From contig KN832554.1 in NCBI GenBank assembly GCA_000827205.1, positions 1,734,345 through 1,798,344 of the forward strand: a DNA stretch of 64,000 nucleotides, written 5' to 3'. This DNA is from Plicaturopsis crispa FD-325 SS-3 (lineage: Eukaryota; Basidiomycota; Agaricomycetes; Amylocorticiales; Amylocorticiaceae). Every line of letters starts with the position of its first letter. The stretch's first letter is position 1. This document shows positions 22,539 to 36,295 of the stretch, piece after piece. Below the pieces are notes generated by a model that had not been told where the DNA came from, did no database searches, and saw only the letters and a program-made list of their open reading frames with translations. The position numbers and the translations under genes are program-made.

Positions 22539-24751
22539 CTATATTGCGAATGATAGTGAGTAAATGCAACGCCGGGGCGTGAAATGGGAGAAACCGACAG
22601 TAAGTCCTTGCAGTAGCCCTTCGTATATGTTGGATTGGGTAGTTGCCTGCTTCACAGGCTCGAGGATGTTTAGGGTATGTTTCGCTATCAATTTCGTCAA
22701 CTCCTGGCGCAGGCGAAGCAAACTATAAACCAAGTCAATTCCGAGGAACGACCGCGATAAGCAAAAAAGACGCACTTGGAGAAAATCATTGTCTCCTCTT
22801 CCTGGACCGTGAGGATCACGAAAGAATTGAATATTGTGACATATCTCTGGCATATCTACGTTGTTCCAAAGTCAATACAGCGCATCAAACAGGTGGGAAG
22901 GAGACCCACCGATGAGACCAAAGCATCCGTGGTCGTAGCTCCCCGGCTAAAATACCCTGTGCTGGTACCTTCGGCAAGCTTTTTCAGAGCATCGACGTTT
23001 TCCGACATGGCCTTTTGAAATACCGGCCACATCTGGAGCCGCATTCCGAAGATGTAGGACTCCAATGGAGAGCAGCCGCGTTTCTGCACTTCGTTCATCA
23101 CATCTTCCGTGAGCCGTATCATGACAAGCAGCGGTATGACAGGTGGGATAGGGTCAAGCACACCCTGCACGAATGTCTGGTAATATTTATTAGAGGGGCT
23201 GAATGCTATCGCAAGGGTCTCACTTACCTGAACATATTCGAGAACAGGGTCCATGATCTGCTTCCAGGTCGCATCCAGAATTGCTTGCGCTTGCTTTGCA
23301 GATAACGCTGGCTCTGGAAGGTTGCCGCTGGTACTTCGCATGCTATCCGCCCGTGGCCGGGGCGTGTACTCGCTCATCTCTGAGCCAGCCGAAAAACGGC
23401 GCCCGGCAAGATTGCTTTTATCCGGTGATAGCAATCCTGGGTCTTTAGATGAAGGAGTGGCGGAAGGCTCGTAGGGAAAGAAGGTGGTGACAAACGTATA
23501 CTCTGCGGTGGCGTTGTCCATGAGGACCAACAAAAGGGATCTCAGCAGAGCTTCTACCGGCTCTTTCTGTTCTCGTGTAAGCGTTTAGGAGCCATATTGA
23601 ACGGTAAACCACTTACATGAGCCTTGTCGTCGGCCATGTAAGCCAATGTTACGCCAGGCCCATCGATCTTGGCAAGAGCTAGGCGCTGCATGTCCACTTC
23701 CTCATCTTGTTTCTCGCCCACCGCTGCTGTAATTGACCCCAGTTTTTCTTGGGTTCGGGCCTGAGATTACAATGTAAGACATCGACGGTGGAGTCATGAG
23801 CCTACAATCTGACCTTGATCCAGCCAAGACTCCTGGCATATCGCCGGAACCCAGTCTCATAGTAAACGCGCGCAGCGCCAACATATGCTCTCTGCACTTC
23901 CTGTGCGACGGGAGCAGCTTGCCGCTGCAAGAAAGCGAATAATGGCCTATACTTGACGAGCACAGAGGTCTGGATTACTTGCATATTGGTCGTCACACTG
24001 CGTCGAATAGGCTGCACAAGAGCGAGGAAAAATGCCCGTAATTTCGTGGCTGCCTAATCACCTATTGAGATGTGAGCCAATATTAAGTAGGGAGTACTTA
24101 CCACTATTCTCAATCCTTCTGCAACCTCACCCAAGTCCCTCGCAGCTTTGACGCGCGAGCGAGCCTTGCATATATCCAGGTGCCGCTCAAAGTCGGCAAT
24201 GGCAGTAATCCATGGTTCCCCGACCTCTGAGTCCAGTATCAGTGTCGCAAGAGATGGCGGGATAGTAATATCCGAAAGCAGGTTGGCGAGAGGTTTTTCA
24301 ATTTTCTGGAAGAAATGTTAGAGACGTTATTGTGTGATTCACAGTATAAGTACGCGCACCCGTCGACTCTTCAACCGATTATCTATGTCTTTACTCCTGT
24401 CCTGTAGTTCGGAAATCTGTCCTGAGACAGCGGAAAGGTCTTTCTGGAAGGTGGACAGAAAGGACTCTAATGAATCCAATAAATTCACGCTTGTCTGTGG
24501 CCACGGTTTAGTTGTACTGTGTTCTGACACGGATGCACCCTCTCACCTGAACCTGGTCATGGAGCTCCACAAACTCTTTCGCTCGGCTTCGATCTATCTG
24601 TCGTGTGAGCGAGTAGCCCTCGACGAATGCGAATGGAAAGTAGCTCACAAAAGAGTCGGTCGGCGCGTTCGACATCGACGTCGACGTCTGTGGCTGCATA
24701 AGCTACCGTTCATTACACGTAGTATAAGACACGCATTACCTGGTCCTGCAT
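22539..24751 (-). CDS. Vps52, GARP tethering complex subunit
   Basis: Minus-strand gene of about nine exons. The start is taken at the ATG of M-Q-D-Q, whose splice at 24738 to LMQPQTSTSMSNAPTDSF keeps frame. Landmarks of Vps52/Sac2: ELHDQVQ then TSVNLLDSLESFLSTFQKDL, QISELQDRSKDIDNRL, EKPLANLLSDITIPPSLATL, EPWITAIADFERHLD, RAFFLALVQPIRRSVTTNMQ, YRPLFAFLQRQ and, near the end, FVQGVLDPIPPVIPLLVMIR and CQRYVTIFNSFVI. The protein has the coiled-coil N-terminal part and the C-terminal helical part. GARP (Vps51-54) tethers endosome-derived vesicles at the trans-Golgi. An intron-dense 3' half ends in RRCIYSLSFAI. Confidence 0.93.
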
Positions 24752-25116
24752 CCATGTGCGACATGTGCGACACTTATATTGAGACTGCTCAATTACGGTC
24801 GGTTTAAGGGACGATATGATAGCAAGAGTGTATGTGACAAGTTAAAGCAGCTCAACGGTCGGGTGCAACTGCTTTCACCGCCCGCGACCGTGACAGTCGC
24901 GATCGAGATCGAGATCTGCGTGTAGTGTGTAGTCCAAGTGTCGACCCAGTGTCGACCATAATCCTTTTCTTCAGAAAGTCGGCGCACTTGCTCATTGCTT
25001 GCACAAAAGATACAAAATGGACCCGAGCATCAGAAGAAAGAGCGAGATATAATTGCACATGGACACAATAACTGTAGATGAATGTAAGCTTGAGCGGGCG
25101 ATAATTAGACAATCTA
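24752..25116. other. Intergenic, VPS52 promoter and 3' flank of the next gene
   Basis: About 365 bp between two minus-strand genes. A GATCGAGATCGAGATCTG-type hexamer run (near 24900-24919) is the only repeat-like item. No supported coding frame. Confidence 0.5.
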
Positions 25117-27061
25117 TTACAAGGGAGGATCAAAGGCATACTGCAACGACGAGGTCGTCGTCTGAGTCGTGGCCGGGGGAGGTGGGTAAAACGTCGGGGA
25201 CTCGTCTACATTCATGGCGTCCTCGTCGTGTTCCTCCGAGCTCTCCTCCCCCAAAGCGTGGAACATATTCCAGTCAAAGCCCGGTGGATCCACTATGATA
25301 TCGTCCAGGAGACTGAGTAGTTCAGGATGCTCTACTTGCATCCCGCGAACCCATCGCCTACTGACCATCCATGAGGCCACGGCTTTCGGGGGAAGAGGAA
25401 ATCCATCCTTCGGAGGGCCAGGATGGCGTTCTTTGCGGCCTACGCCACGTTTCGGCTTGGATGCCTTGTCTAATTTATCCCCTTCGTCGAGCGTGTCAAA
25501 GAATTTTTGAAGACGGTCGCTCCGCCATAAAAGACCGCGAACGCATAGTGAAGTGGTATGTTGTGGCCCCGCGTCATCGGACTCCTCGGATGACATGCAC
25601 TCAAGCTGCAAGGCCCCATCGAAGGTGGTGTGCTCGAAGGCCTGCATACTGTTACGGGCGTCCGACCGGTTGGCCAATTTCTGACAGATGAGCATATCAG
25701 CGAATCCATGGAACTGGTATGTGGCTACTTACGATTTTCTTGCGGCTAAGTCTTCGCGCCTTCTGCGCTTTGGTGTCCTCTTTCTTCCTATAAGTTGTCG
25801 CGACGGCGGAATCCCTCTGCGATTTGTATTTCTGACGAAACGTTATGTAGGCCTGGTCAAAGGCGGAATCGAGCGTCTTCTTGCTAAACTCTTTGTCTGG
25901 TACGTGTTTGTACTGCCGACGCCTCGCCTTGAGATCGGCCAATACTCGGGCCTTCATGCGTCCGTTATGCACGGATTGCTTTGGTGTTTTGTCCCACACA
26001 AAGCGAACTGGCTGGTCGGGTTCTAGCACAGTTCCTTCGATGTGGCTGTCGGGCAAGTTCTTGTCGGAAGCAATATCCATGACGCGAAGCATATGCGCAC
26101 GCATAGCATGCTATTGAGCGCGTAAATCTGTGGTCACAAGGGGCGAGATAGCGCAGGCAACACACCTGAATCGTTATGCATCTTGTATCGTGGTGGTTCG
26201 TCCGTTTGACGGGTCTGTCGTGGGAGGAGTCCGAGGAGCTGCTCTCACTACTTGCATCATCGCCGTCACTGACAGGTTCTGGTGACGCCTTTTTCCTCCG
26301 TTTGGGCAAAGGAGGAGCGCTGTCGTTTACGGACGAGTTCTCGACGTGAAGGAACAATGGTCCCGGAGATAGCGGTGCCATAAATGGGGATTCTGTGGCC
26401 ATGGTATCCGACGAGCGGTAGCCTGCACTGTCGCTGGTAGTGCCCTGTTGGTCCCACCGTGGACGCGAAGAGCCCTCGACAAAGGTGGGAGGTTGGGGTG
26501 ATGGTGCATGCGAGACGGGAGAGGCCCGTGTCTGTGCCTCTGAAGTACCGGCGGAAATGTCTATGCCCGTTAACCGGCTGTCATTAACCATGGACGAGTG
26601 GTCGTTGATGACTGCCTTCAATGTCGAGATTTCCTTTCGCATGTCTTCCATCTCTGCATGCCGCTCAGCGTACTTCGCCTCCATCTCCAGCTCCCATTCT
26701 AACCGTCTTTTCCTCTCTGCCTCTTGTGCCTCTCTATGGGCAGTCAGGATGCGGAGCAGCTCTGCAGGCGGGAGATTACTCCCAGCCTGAGGTATGTTAC
26801 TGCGAGCGCTGACACTAACAGATTTGTTTGTCGTCAACTCTTGCCCCTGCTCCTACGCGCGGCGAAACACTATCGAAAGACTTACCGAGGAGGCGGATGA
26901 GGCTGGGGTGGAGATATCGCGAGTTCTAATTCGCTGCGATGGGGAACGTATTCTTGGGGCCGCTGAATGACCGGCTGAAGCGGCGCGGTGTACGAGGTCT
27001 GTGAAGGACGCGGCCTTGTGTGAATATTAGGATTGAGAGCATTGGAGAGCTCGCTCGTCAT
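25117..27061 (-). CDS. Coiled-coil protein of unknown function
   Basis: Four exons: 27061-26886 (MTSELSNALNPNIH onward), one from 26814, one from about 26110 (HAMRAHMLRVMDIASD) and a last one from about 25680 to 25117. The first intron ends at 26815, where TGTTAG keeps frame (PPPR-VSARSNIPQAG). Residues about 75-120 form a charged coiled coil (LTAHREAQEAERKRRLEWEL and so on). A Ser/Pro/acid-rich middle with a PLPKRRKK nuclear-signal-like patch follows. The C-terminal half is globular-looking and conserved in style: PVRFVWDKTPKQSVHNGRMK, EFSKKTLDSAFDQAYITFRQ, KKAVASWMVSRRWVRGMQ-type segments. The product is probably nuclear. I do not recognise the family. It is divergent from RPN11 across 228 bp. 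Confidence 0.8.
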
Positions 27062-27289
27062 GTTGAGACCAAAAGTGCCAGCACCAGGTTGCGTTGCGGT
27101 GAGCGTTGGTAAAGAGCAGCTGTAAATTGGACAAGTTTCGCCTGAGTTCGAGGACAGGGGTAAGAAACGGGAAAGGAAATCGCGCGTTGTTTGGCCAGCG
27201 TAAACAGACGCGTAACTGTGGGCGCCACAGTTTCTGGTCCTCAGCGTGCTCTTACTTCCGTACTTTCTTCACCGCAAATCAACATAACA

Positions 27290-28515
<1,226 letters not shown>

Positions 28516-29066
28516 ACATTGGACTTTGCCGTTGTAGCAGTATGGACCGCTTCGCAATAGTATCTTCTTCGCCCATGCAGACAGGTTCCTTGAGGTTCCT
28601 GTGGTCACTTGTCATTCGCATGCCGTAGATCGCTCCATCGTGGACCACCAAGAAATCCGTCTTGTCACAAGACTAGGGGGCGTGCATGAGCAATTGATCA
28701 CCGTTTGACCAAATAGTTGTGGTTGGAATGGTTTCACGGACAAAGTGACGGACTCGAGGCGAGCAAATCTGACTGCGAAGAGATTTCTACACGGACCCAC
28801 GTCACCCTCAGGAACTTGTACCAGTCAATCGCCTGATTGCCGCTGGAGGCTCCGAGTACCATTCCGTTTTTGCAAGGGAATACGAGTTCGAATGGGATGG
28901 GAGTATCTTCGCATCATTGGGAATGGGTGCGAGAGATAGCCTTGTTGGGCAGCGACTATCGTCGTCCAGCGGGGAAAACAGCGCAGAAAAATCGAGAGGA
29001 ATTCGATATCTGAGCGGGGCCTGGAAACAACGAGGAGGATTAATATTAAAGAGCGCAGTGTAGGAA
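28516..29066. other. Convergent intergenic region with coding-like minus-strand fragments
   Basis: This 550-bp gap lies between the stop codons of RPN11 and RSM18. On the minus strand one frame reads IWSNGDQLLMHAP, a stop, then SCDKTDFLVVHDGAIYGMRM and HRNLKEPVCMGEEDTIAKRS, with C/G-biased third positions, and further upstream another frame reads SLAPIPNDAKILPSHSNSYS. No start codon, splice set or family can be assigned. It may be a decayed host gene or chance; the frame runs on antisense into the last RPN11 exon. Confidence 0.3.
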
Positions 29067-29769
29067 CTATCTCGTGTGGTTATCGCGGAAAGGTCTTCTA
29101 CTCATGATAGGCATGATCCCGGCCATCCTCGCCCTCCGTATTGCTTTTGCCAGCCTCCGTTGGCTGCGATTCGTTAACCGCGTCACGGCCCTCGACTTGA
29201 TCTTCCCCATGTCCGTGACGAACCCGCTCATGAGGGAGACGTTCTGGAATTCGTGCAGCGGATCTATACCAAGTTGATAGAACAGGTCGCTCCGGCGGGC
29301 TTCGCGACGACCAGGTCCCAACGTGTCGCTCTTCCTCCGCGGCGGTGAAGACTTGGTTCGTGATTCGATGCTGAAATGTTTCGGCTGGATGAAATGGGCT
29401 CTCTGCGTGAAGGACGTCCGTAAGAAACACGTCGAAAGTGCATAAGGGATGGATACATACATTGCCTTCCCGGAAGGGCCTGTATGGGGTTTTGGTCAAC
29501 CAGGAAGCGCCAGAGGGTTCTACCAGGATAGCGACGCGTTTAGTTGCAGGAGCGCAAATGAGACATGAATGGTTCATCTCACTTTCTGCGTTTCCCTTGA
29601 AGTATTCCGGGTCATTATGGTCGCCCTCCTCCTGCAATACATCGTGTAGGGCTGCATTGTCGGCTGCTTTATCCGGCTGGGTAGAGTAGGATGCTAGTCG
29701 TGCGACCAATGGTGCTGCTGGCCGTATCCGAGCGGGGCCAACTGCCAAGGTGCGGAAGAGGCTCAGCAT
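29067..29769 (-). CDS. Mitochondrial small ribosomal subunit protein bS18m
   Basis: Two exons. The first (from ATG 29769) encodes a basic, arginine-rich mitochondrial presequence (MLSLFRTLAVGPARIRPAAP and following). After FREGN an intron ends at CATCCAG and the frame resumes with PKHFSIESRTKSSPPRRK. The C-terminal domain is bS18: FYQLGIDPLHEFQNVSLMSG, FVTDMGKIKSRAVTRLTNRS and QRRLAKAIRRARMAGIMPI. It matches the yeast Rsm18 type. The protein binds 16S-like rRNA in the mitoribosome small subunit platform. An earlier-looking acceptor (TTTCAG) 15 nt further would break the frame, so the chosen one is favoured. The product is about 200 residues. Confidence 0.9.
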
Positions 29770-30464
29770 GTTCCACCCGCAGTAATTTACGCGTCAAACG
29801 TTGGATGTGCGTGACTTGCGTAAGAGAATACACGGATTGTCGGTGTTGACGGCAGTACGATACGCGGTGTGAAGAGGACAGAAATAAGGGAACAAAGGAG
29901 GAGACTGGAGTGCGCCACGACTCGAACGGGAGGAGAAAGTGCAGAAATTGTTCGCACGTCGGGTATCGGAAATCTCCAGCCACAGATTGATTCCGCACAA
30001 GGACCCCGGCTACCCTCCACAACTATGAAAAGTACGAGCAGGATGTGCACAGGCAGAGCGCTCAAGTTCGATGGCATCCACAGGACATACTCGCGAAGAC
30101 AGAGAGAAAAATAATGGGACGACAGGGAATATTTTGCGGCGTGTGCAGCAGAGCCGGGGGCAAATTAATTACGCAGGGCCTGGCCAAGTACGAAATGCGA
30201 AATGCGCATCTGTTTCGAAATTGCTCACTGAGTCTTTGACCTGGTCGCCAACTATATTGTCCAGTCGCCGCCGCCGCTACTTATCAGAGCTCCTCCTCCT
30301 ACCCCCATGTCCTCTTGACGTTTGCCGCTTTTCGTTCGTATCCTTGACAGCTCTCTCACTTATCTTACCCCAAGGATTTCACTAGTAACCGCTGCGCTGT
30401 CTTACCGCCTTCACGCCTGGTCTGACCTTGGCTCTATCTCTGTCTGGTTCGTCTCAGGACATCC
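29770..30464. other. Divergent intergenic region, RSM18 and RIM15 promoters
   Basis: About 695 bp between two divergent start codons, so it holds both promoters and leaders. Several overlapping frames exist (for example 29787-30077 minus) but none has coding bias. The last 200 bp before RIM15 are pyrimidine-rich, like a basidiomycete 5' leader. No clear TATA box. Confidence 0.5.
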
Positions 30465-33400
30465 ATGTCAGATTCGGCAACCCTACCTCGCCGCCAGCCG
30501 CCAAGTCCGCTAGTATTCTCGCCAGAGACGGTCTTGCCTTCGGTGTCCACGCAGTCGAAGAGCGGCTCTAACAGCAACCATGGTAGCGGTTCTAATACCG
30601 TCTCCATGCCTTTCGTGCGGCGCCACGTAACCCGCCGTCTCAAGGCCGCCAAGGCTGAATGCGACAAGGAGTTGAATCGTGTGACGAACAACATCACCGC
30701 ATTCTTTGAGGAGAGGCTTCGCGATGGCGATGGCGAACGGGAGAACGAGCGCGAGTACCGCGAGCGCGAACGAGAGAGAGGTCGCGATCGTGACTCGCAA
30801 TATGGCGAAGTAGAGCCCTTGCGGGAGGCTTTCGCCTTGAACCCTGCCGAGCTCAGGTCTGCTCTGCAGACCGACGACGCTAGCTCGGAGGGAGGCTACG
30901 AAGCAGAGATGGAGAGCAGCCATCACAGTCGTCAGCGTGCGTCTACACCGCAGGACAGTCCACAAGCTCCTACTCTGACACATTGGTCTTCATCCCCTGG
31001 TCTCCTTACAGCGTCCAACTCCTCACACAGTCCTGGGTCACTGCGCAGGCAGAACACCCTGCCTTGGGAGAAGCAATCTAATGCGCAATCGTCTTCTAGC
31101 ACCAAGTCGCCGAGTCCCTCAAATTCCACGGTACAACTATCCGACACAGCGATATCACGCAAGCAGTCTACTACTGGTGCTCCTACATCATGGTCATCTC
31201 AGGGCATGGCATCGCGCCGGCTATCTCGTGCCATCCATATCCCCACACGCCCGCCCCGCTCAGGACAGAGCTCTCGTTCGACTTCCCGGTCGCGTTCGCC
31301 ATTACCGCCGAATCCCAACCACAGCAGCTTTTCCGATACCTTCAGTACTTCGACGTCGTCAAATCGGCGGTCTTCTCGAATACTTATCGATGACCCTATT
31401 GACCCGATCATGACCGCGCTCTACGATATCATCGGCGTTGCCACGGACGTCAACGAGATGTCAATCGCGCAGCTCACAGCGCAGCCCAAGCTGTGTGAGC
31501 AGATCGTCCAACGGGTACAAGCCATCGGAAAAGCTTGGGACGACCATCCTGACTGGCATGGGCGGAATTGGTATGTTCAAGTACTTCTCGCAGTCGCCAG
31601 TCTTAGCCGTGTCGTCGAATGGTGGGAGGCCGAGAAGCAGTTTTGGAACTTCGACGACAATGACGAGGAACAAGACGAACCCTTGACATTTGTCACGAAG
31701 CCGGCTGAGTATAGTTTGCCGACCCCCGCACCGGCGGCCAAGTTTTCAGAGGCTGAGCCGCCCAATATGATGCTCACTCCAGAGGATGCGAGTCGTCTGC
31801 GGATGACACGGCCCACTAGTCAAGGCCGGAGGTCCCGAGACGAGCTTCCCAAGGACCTCTCTTCTCCTGGTCCCCGCGACCGAGATTCAGATAAAGGTGG
31901 TGCGACGAAACCGGAACAAGCCGAGTCTGCAAGGGTCCTCGCGACAGAGCGTCTCCGACTACAGGCGGAAACCGCGCAGAATCAGAACATTGTGGTCGAG
32001 CTTAGCCTTGACGGTGACCATCTCATATGGATCAACTACGCGTGGAGGGTTGTGGTTGGGTACGTACATCATCTGTCAAACTCCTTGCATTTTATTGACA
32101 TTCACATTTTCCGTCCAGGAGCGACCCAGAAGAACTCGCTGGGACGCGACTATCACGCCTCTTAGCACCATCCGACTGGGGTATCTTCAGGGATGCTACA
32201 CGGCGTCTCCAAGAAGACGACTCCCACACGGTAGAGGTCAACTTCAGGCTTCAAGTAGAGGGAGATGAAGACCGCGACACGTCGAATGGGATGCTTTACC
32301 GGCAAATGGAGGGCAAGGGCATGCTCATGATTGACCGTGAAGACGGCCAACCTTCGCACACTATGTGGGTCATCAAGCCTATCGGAGCACCCCGCTACGA
32401 ACAGTCTTCGCCATCCATTATGCTGGATTCTTCTGAAACAGCACTCGAGCCAGCGGCAGCGGAGCCCATAGCCAGGAGCGCTACCGACCACACGCCTGAG
32501 CCTGCAACGCCCTTGCCCTTCAGCCAGCCTATCAGCGTCGAGCCCATGCTCTGCCGGATATGCGAGTGCCAGATACCGCAATGGTACTTTGAGAAACACA
32601 GCGAAAGTTGTGTGGAGGTTCACAGACTGGAAGCAGAGATCGGAGAGTGCAACGAGTCTATCTCGGAATTGCGAAGTACCATCCGCGATTTATCTGCCGC
32701 CGTCGATCGGTCATCGCCTATCTCAATCCCCGAGTATCGCGGTATGCCTATGTTCTCGCCCTCGTCCTCACCCAGCTCGTCCTCTCCGCTACAACTGTTC
32801 CGTTCGAGCAAGATGCAGCGCTCGAGTGTCAAGAAGATGCAACGTTTACTGTTAGAGCAACTGGAGGACATCTTACTTGTCGCGTCGGAGGTCTCTATGC
32901 CGACGCTCAAGGACGACGAGGCGAAAGAGCCGATCGAGCGACAGCGCCTGCTTTCTCCAGGTTCTGAACGCAAGATGACGCAGGTTCGGAATTGGCAACG
33001 GCCGAAGACGGAGGACCCCGCCCTTGGCCAGCTCTGTCAGGACGTCGAGCGAATCATGCGTCAGAAGATCGACAACGTCGTGCGCATGCAGAACACTATC
33101 CGGTACTCTGAGAAGATCTGGCACGAATGGGAGGAGAAGGTGGAGGCTGAGCTTGCCGCACAGCGCGAGGAGGATGACGATCAGTATAGCGACGACGGCT
33201 CCGGAAATGGGTCGGAGGATGAAGGGCGCGTGTCTAGCACTACCTCCGAGTACGCCTTCAATGGGGACGCGCCATCCTCGGACCCGACCCCCATGGCGTC
33301 GATATCTCCTGCCCGCTCGAACACGCCAGCGGAAAGTCGCTCGAGCAGTGCGGCCCCTCCGCCGCCGCCCGGACCACCGCCTGCGACATGGCCGGCGGGT

Positions 33401-36295
33401 GGCACCATGTACACGCGCTCATCAACTCCCTCGTCCATCTCGTCACCGCTCGCTCTAGCCGCTCCCATAGTCGCGCCGTCTTCACCAGAGGAGATGCCTC
33501 CCCCCATGAACCTAGATGACGTCGCTGGCACCATGACCATACGGACGCGCAAGTCTGCTTCAAATCTGTTGGAGCCCAAGCTCACGCTCACACCTCCTGT
33601 GTCGCCTGTCCCTTCGCCTCAAGAGGTACCCACTCGACGTGGCCATCGACGGCATTCGACCATCAACCCGGTGGGTAGTCCCACGACCGCCCCCTCCGGT
33701 GCCCCGCTCTCTCCTCGTGCGCCCTCCGTTGCACCCTTATCGAGATCGCCTGCGTCCATTCGAGACTTTGACATCATCAAGCCTATCAGCAAGGGCGCCT
33801 TCGGTTCAGTCTTTTTAGCCAAGAAGAAAGCGACCGGGGACTACTATGCCATCAAGGTGCTGAAGAAGGCCGACATGATTGCCAAGAATCAGATCACCAA
33901 TGTCAAAGCCGAACGGATGATCCTCATGAAGCAGGCAGAGTCGCCGTTCGTTGCAAAGCTCTACTTCACGTTCCAGAGCAAGGAGAATCTATACTTGGTG
34001 ATGGAGTATCTCAATGGTGGCGACTGCGCGGCGCTCATCAAGTCGCTTGGCTCGCTGCCTGAGGAGTGGACCAAGAACTACATCGCCGAAGTCGTCCTGG
34101 GTCTACAGTACCTCCACGAACGCGGAGTCGTCCATCGGTACGTGTCTTTCTGCAAGAGCTGATTAAATTCTTACCCTCTGTACAGTGATCTCAAACCTGA
34201 CAACCTGCTAATCGATCAGCATGGCCATCTCAAACTCACTGACTTTGGGCTGAGCAGAATTGGTCTCCTCGGTCGTCAAACCCGCGAAGGGCCTATCGGT
34301 CAACGTACAGTTCCTGGAGGCTACAGGTCTCGTTCTCGGCCACCGTCTATGGATTCGGCCTATTTGTCTTCCCCGCTACTATCCGCCGATGTCATCGCTG
34401 GTTCGTACTTCACACAGCGGACACACTCGGTTCCACGCCTCGGATCGTCCCCTTATCTACCTTTCACAGATGACATTAGCGAGTCGAGCGGCTCAGAGTC
34501 GGTGTCGGGCATGTATCCTCGGAAAAGCCTGAGTGGTCGCCCCAATGACAGACCTGGAGAAAGTCCTCAGCAATCCTTTGCCTCGGAATTGACGAACGAT
34601 TTGCGGTCACATCATTCAAATCCAGGGGGCTCAACTCCACCAGGCGACCAGAAGTTCGTGGGTACTCCGGACTACCTCGCTCCTGAAACCATCCTGGGTC
34701 TTCGAGGCGATGACGCAGCAGTAGATTGGGTACGTTTGCTATATCCATCCGTTAGCAATCCGTCACTAACCATATCATAGTGGGCGCTGGGTGTGATTAC
34801 TTATGAGTTCCTCTACGGAATCCCCCCCTTCCACGCAGAGACCCCCGAGAAGGTGTTTGAGAATATCCTTTCTGGACACATCGAATGGCACGAGGATTGG
34901 ATCGAGTTCTCCGACGAGGCACGCGACTTCATGCAACGACTTATGACAATCGACCCCTCCCAACGGTTAGGTGTCAACGGGGCAGAAGAGGTTATGGCGC
35001 ACCCCTTCTTCGATGGAATCGAATGGGATAAGGTCACGTCCACGGAGGCCGCTTTCATTCCGCAAGTGACTGATCCCGAGTCGACTGACTACTTCGATCC
35101 CCGCGGTGCCATTCCCCAGCTGTTCCACGATGATGACCAGGTCGCTATCGCTGGGCAGCCCGTGTCCGATAGTCCAGGTCCAGGCCCCAGTCCAACCATC
35201 CCCTCCGCGACGCTCCCCCTTCCTATTCAGCAAATCCGCGAGCCCGTGCCTTTGTCTCCTGCTAGTGATGACTTTGGTTCCTTTAGCTTCAAGAACTTGC
35301 CCGTCCTCAAACAAGCCAACGACGACATGATTCGAAAGCTGAGAACTGACCAGCTTGCTCCGATGACCCACACCTTGACAGAGCCAACTGGTATGCATGT
35401 TCGGCGACGTAGTATCTCGCATCGGTCGAAGAAACCTCCCAGCGTCATTACAGACCAGAAACCCTCGACGACTGGCCCCCCATCTCCCGCGACATCAACG
35501 TCGTCTATTGCCTCTTCTCCTTCCCGTGCCAGTGTCCCGCCGACCACCCCGGGCAGCGCTGGTGGAAATCACGCCCGGAAGCCGTCAGAATATGGTGCTG
35601 TTGAGCGCTTCAAGCTCAACCATATGGATGGCGTCGAGCGTCGCAATTCAATGCCCAGTCGATTGCGTACCGCTTCCGTTTCTAGTGTGGGAGATGGGTC
35701 GGGCTCTGAACACTGGCCGTCGTCAGTAGGCCACGGCTCTAGTCAATTCGAAGCAAGTACACCACCGTCCTCTGTCGTTTCCATCGACTTGAAGAAGGGT
35801 CCCGATCCAAGTGATCGTGCGGTGACTTGCCTTCTCGCAGAAGATAATCCTATCACTGCGAAAATTATCGAGACTTTGTTAATACGGCTAGGCTGTCGAT
35901 GCGTCGTGGTCGCCGATGGGTCCGAGGCGATCAGTGTAGCTATGGGTGACATCAGTGAGCCCATTGTTACCTATTTTATTTGCATGCCGCTAACAAACCC
36001 TCTTAGAATTCGACTGCATCTTGATGGATCTCCAAATGCCCGTTCTCGACGGGGAGGGTGCCGCGCGATATATCAAAAGCACTAACGGCAGGAATACAAA
36101 CACCCCCATCATCGCCGTCAGTGCCTACAGTGGCGTGGACATCAACGAGGCCAGCAACATTTTCGCTGCATCCCTTGCGAAGCCCTTACAAAAGGCCGAC
36201 CTTCTCGCTGTCATGCGGCAGCTTGGTTTCAAGACGTCAACCGTTCAGGGCGGCCCCGGCGCGACCAAGGTCACTGCATCCCGTCTTCATTCGTG
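30465..36295 (+). CDS. Rim15-type AGC kinase with receiver domain
   Basis: Largest gene here: five or six exons, about 1870 residues. Order of parts: disordered Ser-rich N-terminus; a helical conserved block (LYDIIGVATDVNEMSIAQLT); a PAS-like region (LSLDGDHLIWINYAWRVVVG, SDPEELAGTRLSRLL); a zinc finger (CRICECQIPQWYFEKHSESC); a Ser/Pro linker; an AGC kinase (ISKGAFGSVFLAKK, AIKVLKKADM, HRDLKPDNLLI, LTDFGLSR) with a Ser-rich insert of about 130 residues before FVGTPDYLAPETI; a long linker; and a C-terminal receiver (CLLAEDNPITAK, FDCILMDLQMPVLDGE, IIAVSAYSGVD, AKPLQKADL). The receiver keeps the acidic pair, the phospho-Asp, the Ser and the Lys. Rim15 drives quiescence and stress entry downstream of TORC1, PKA and Sch9 and phosphorylates endosulfines. 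Confidence 0.96.
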
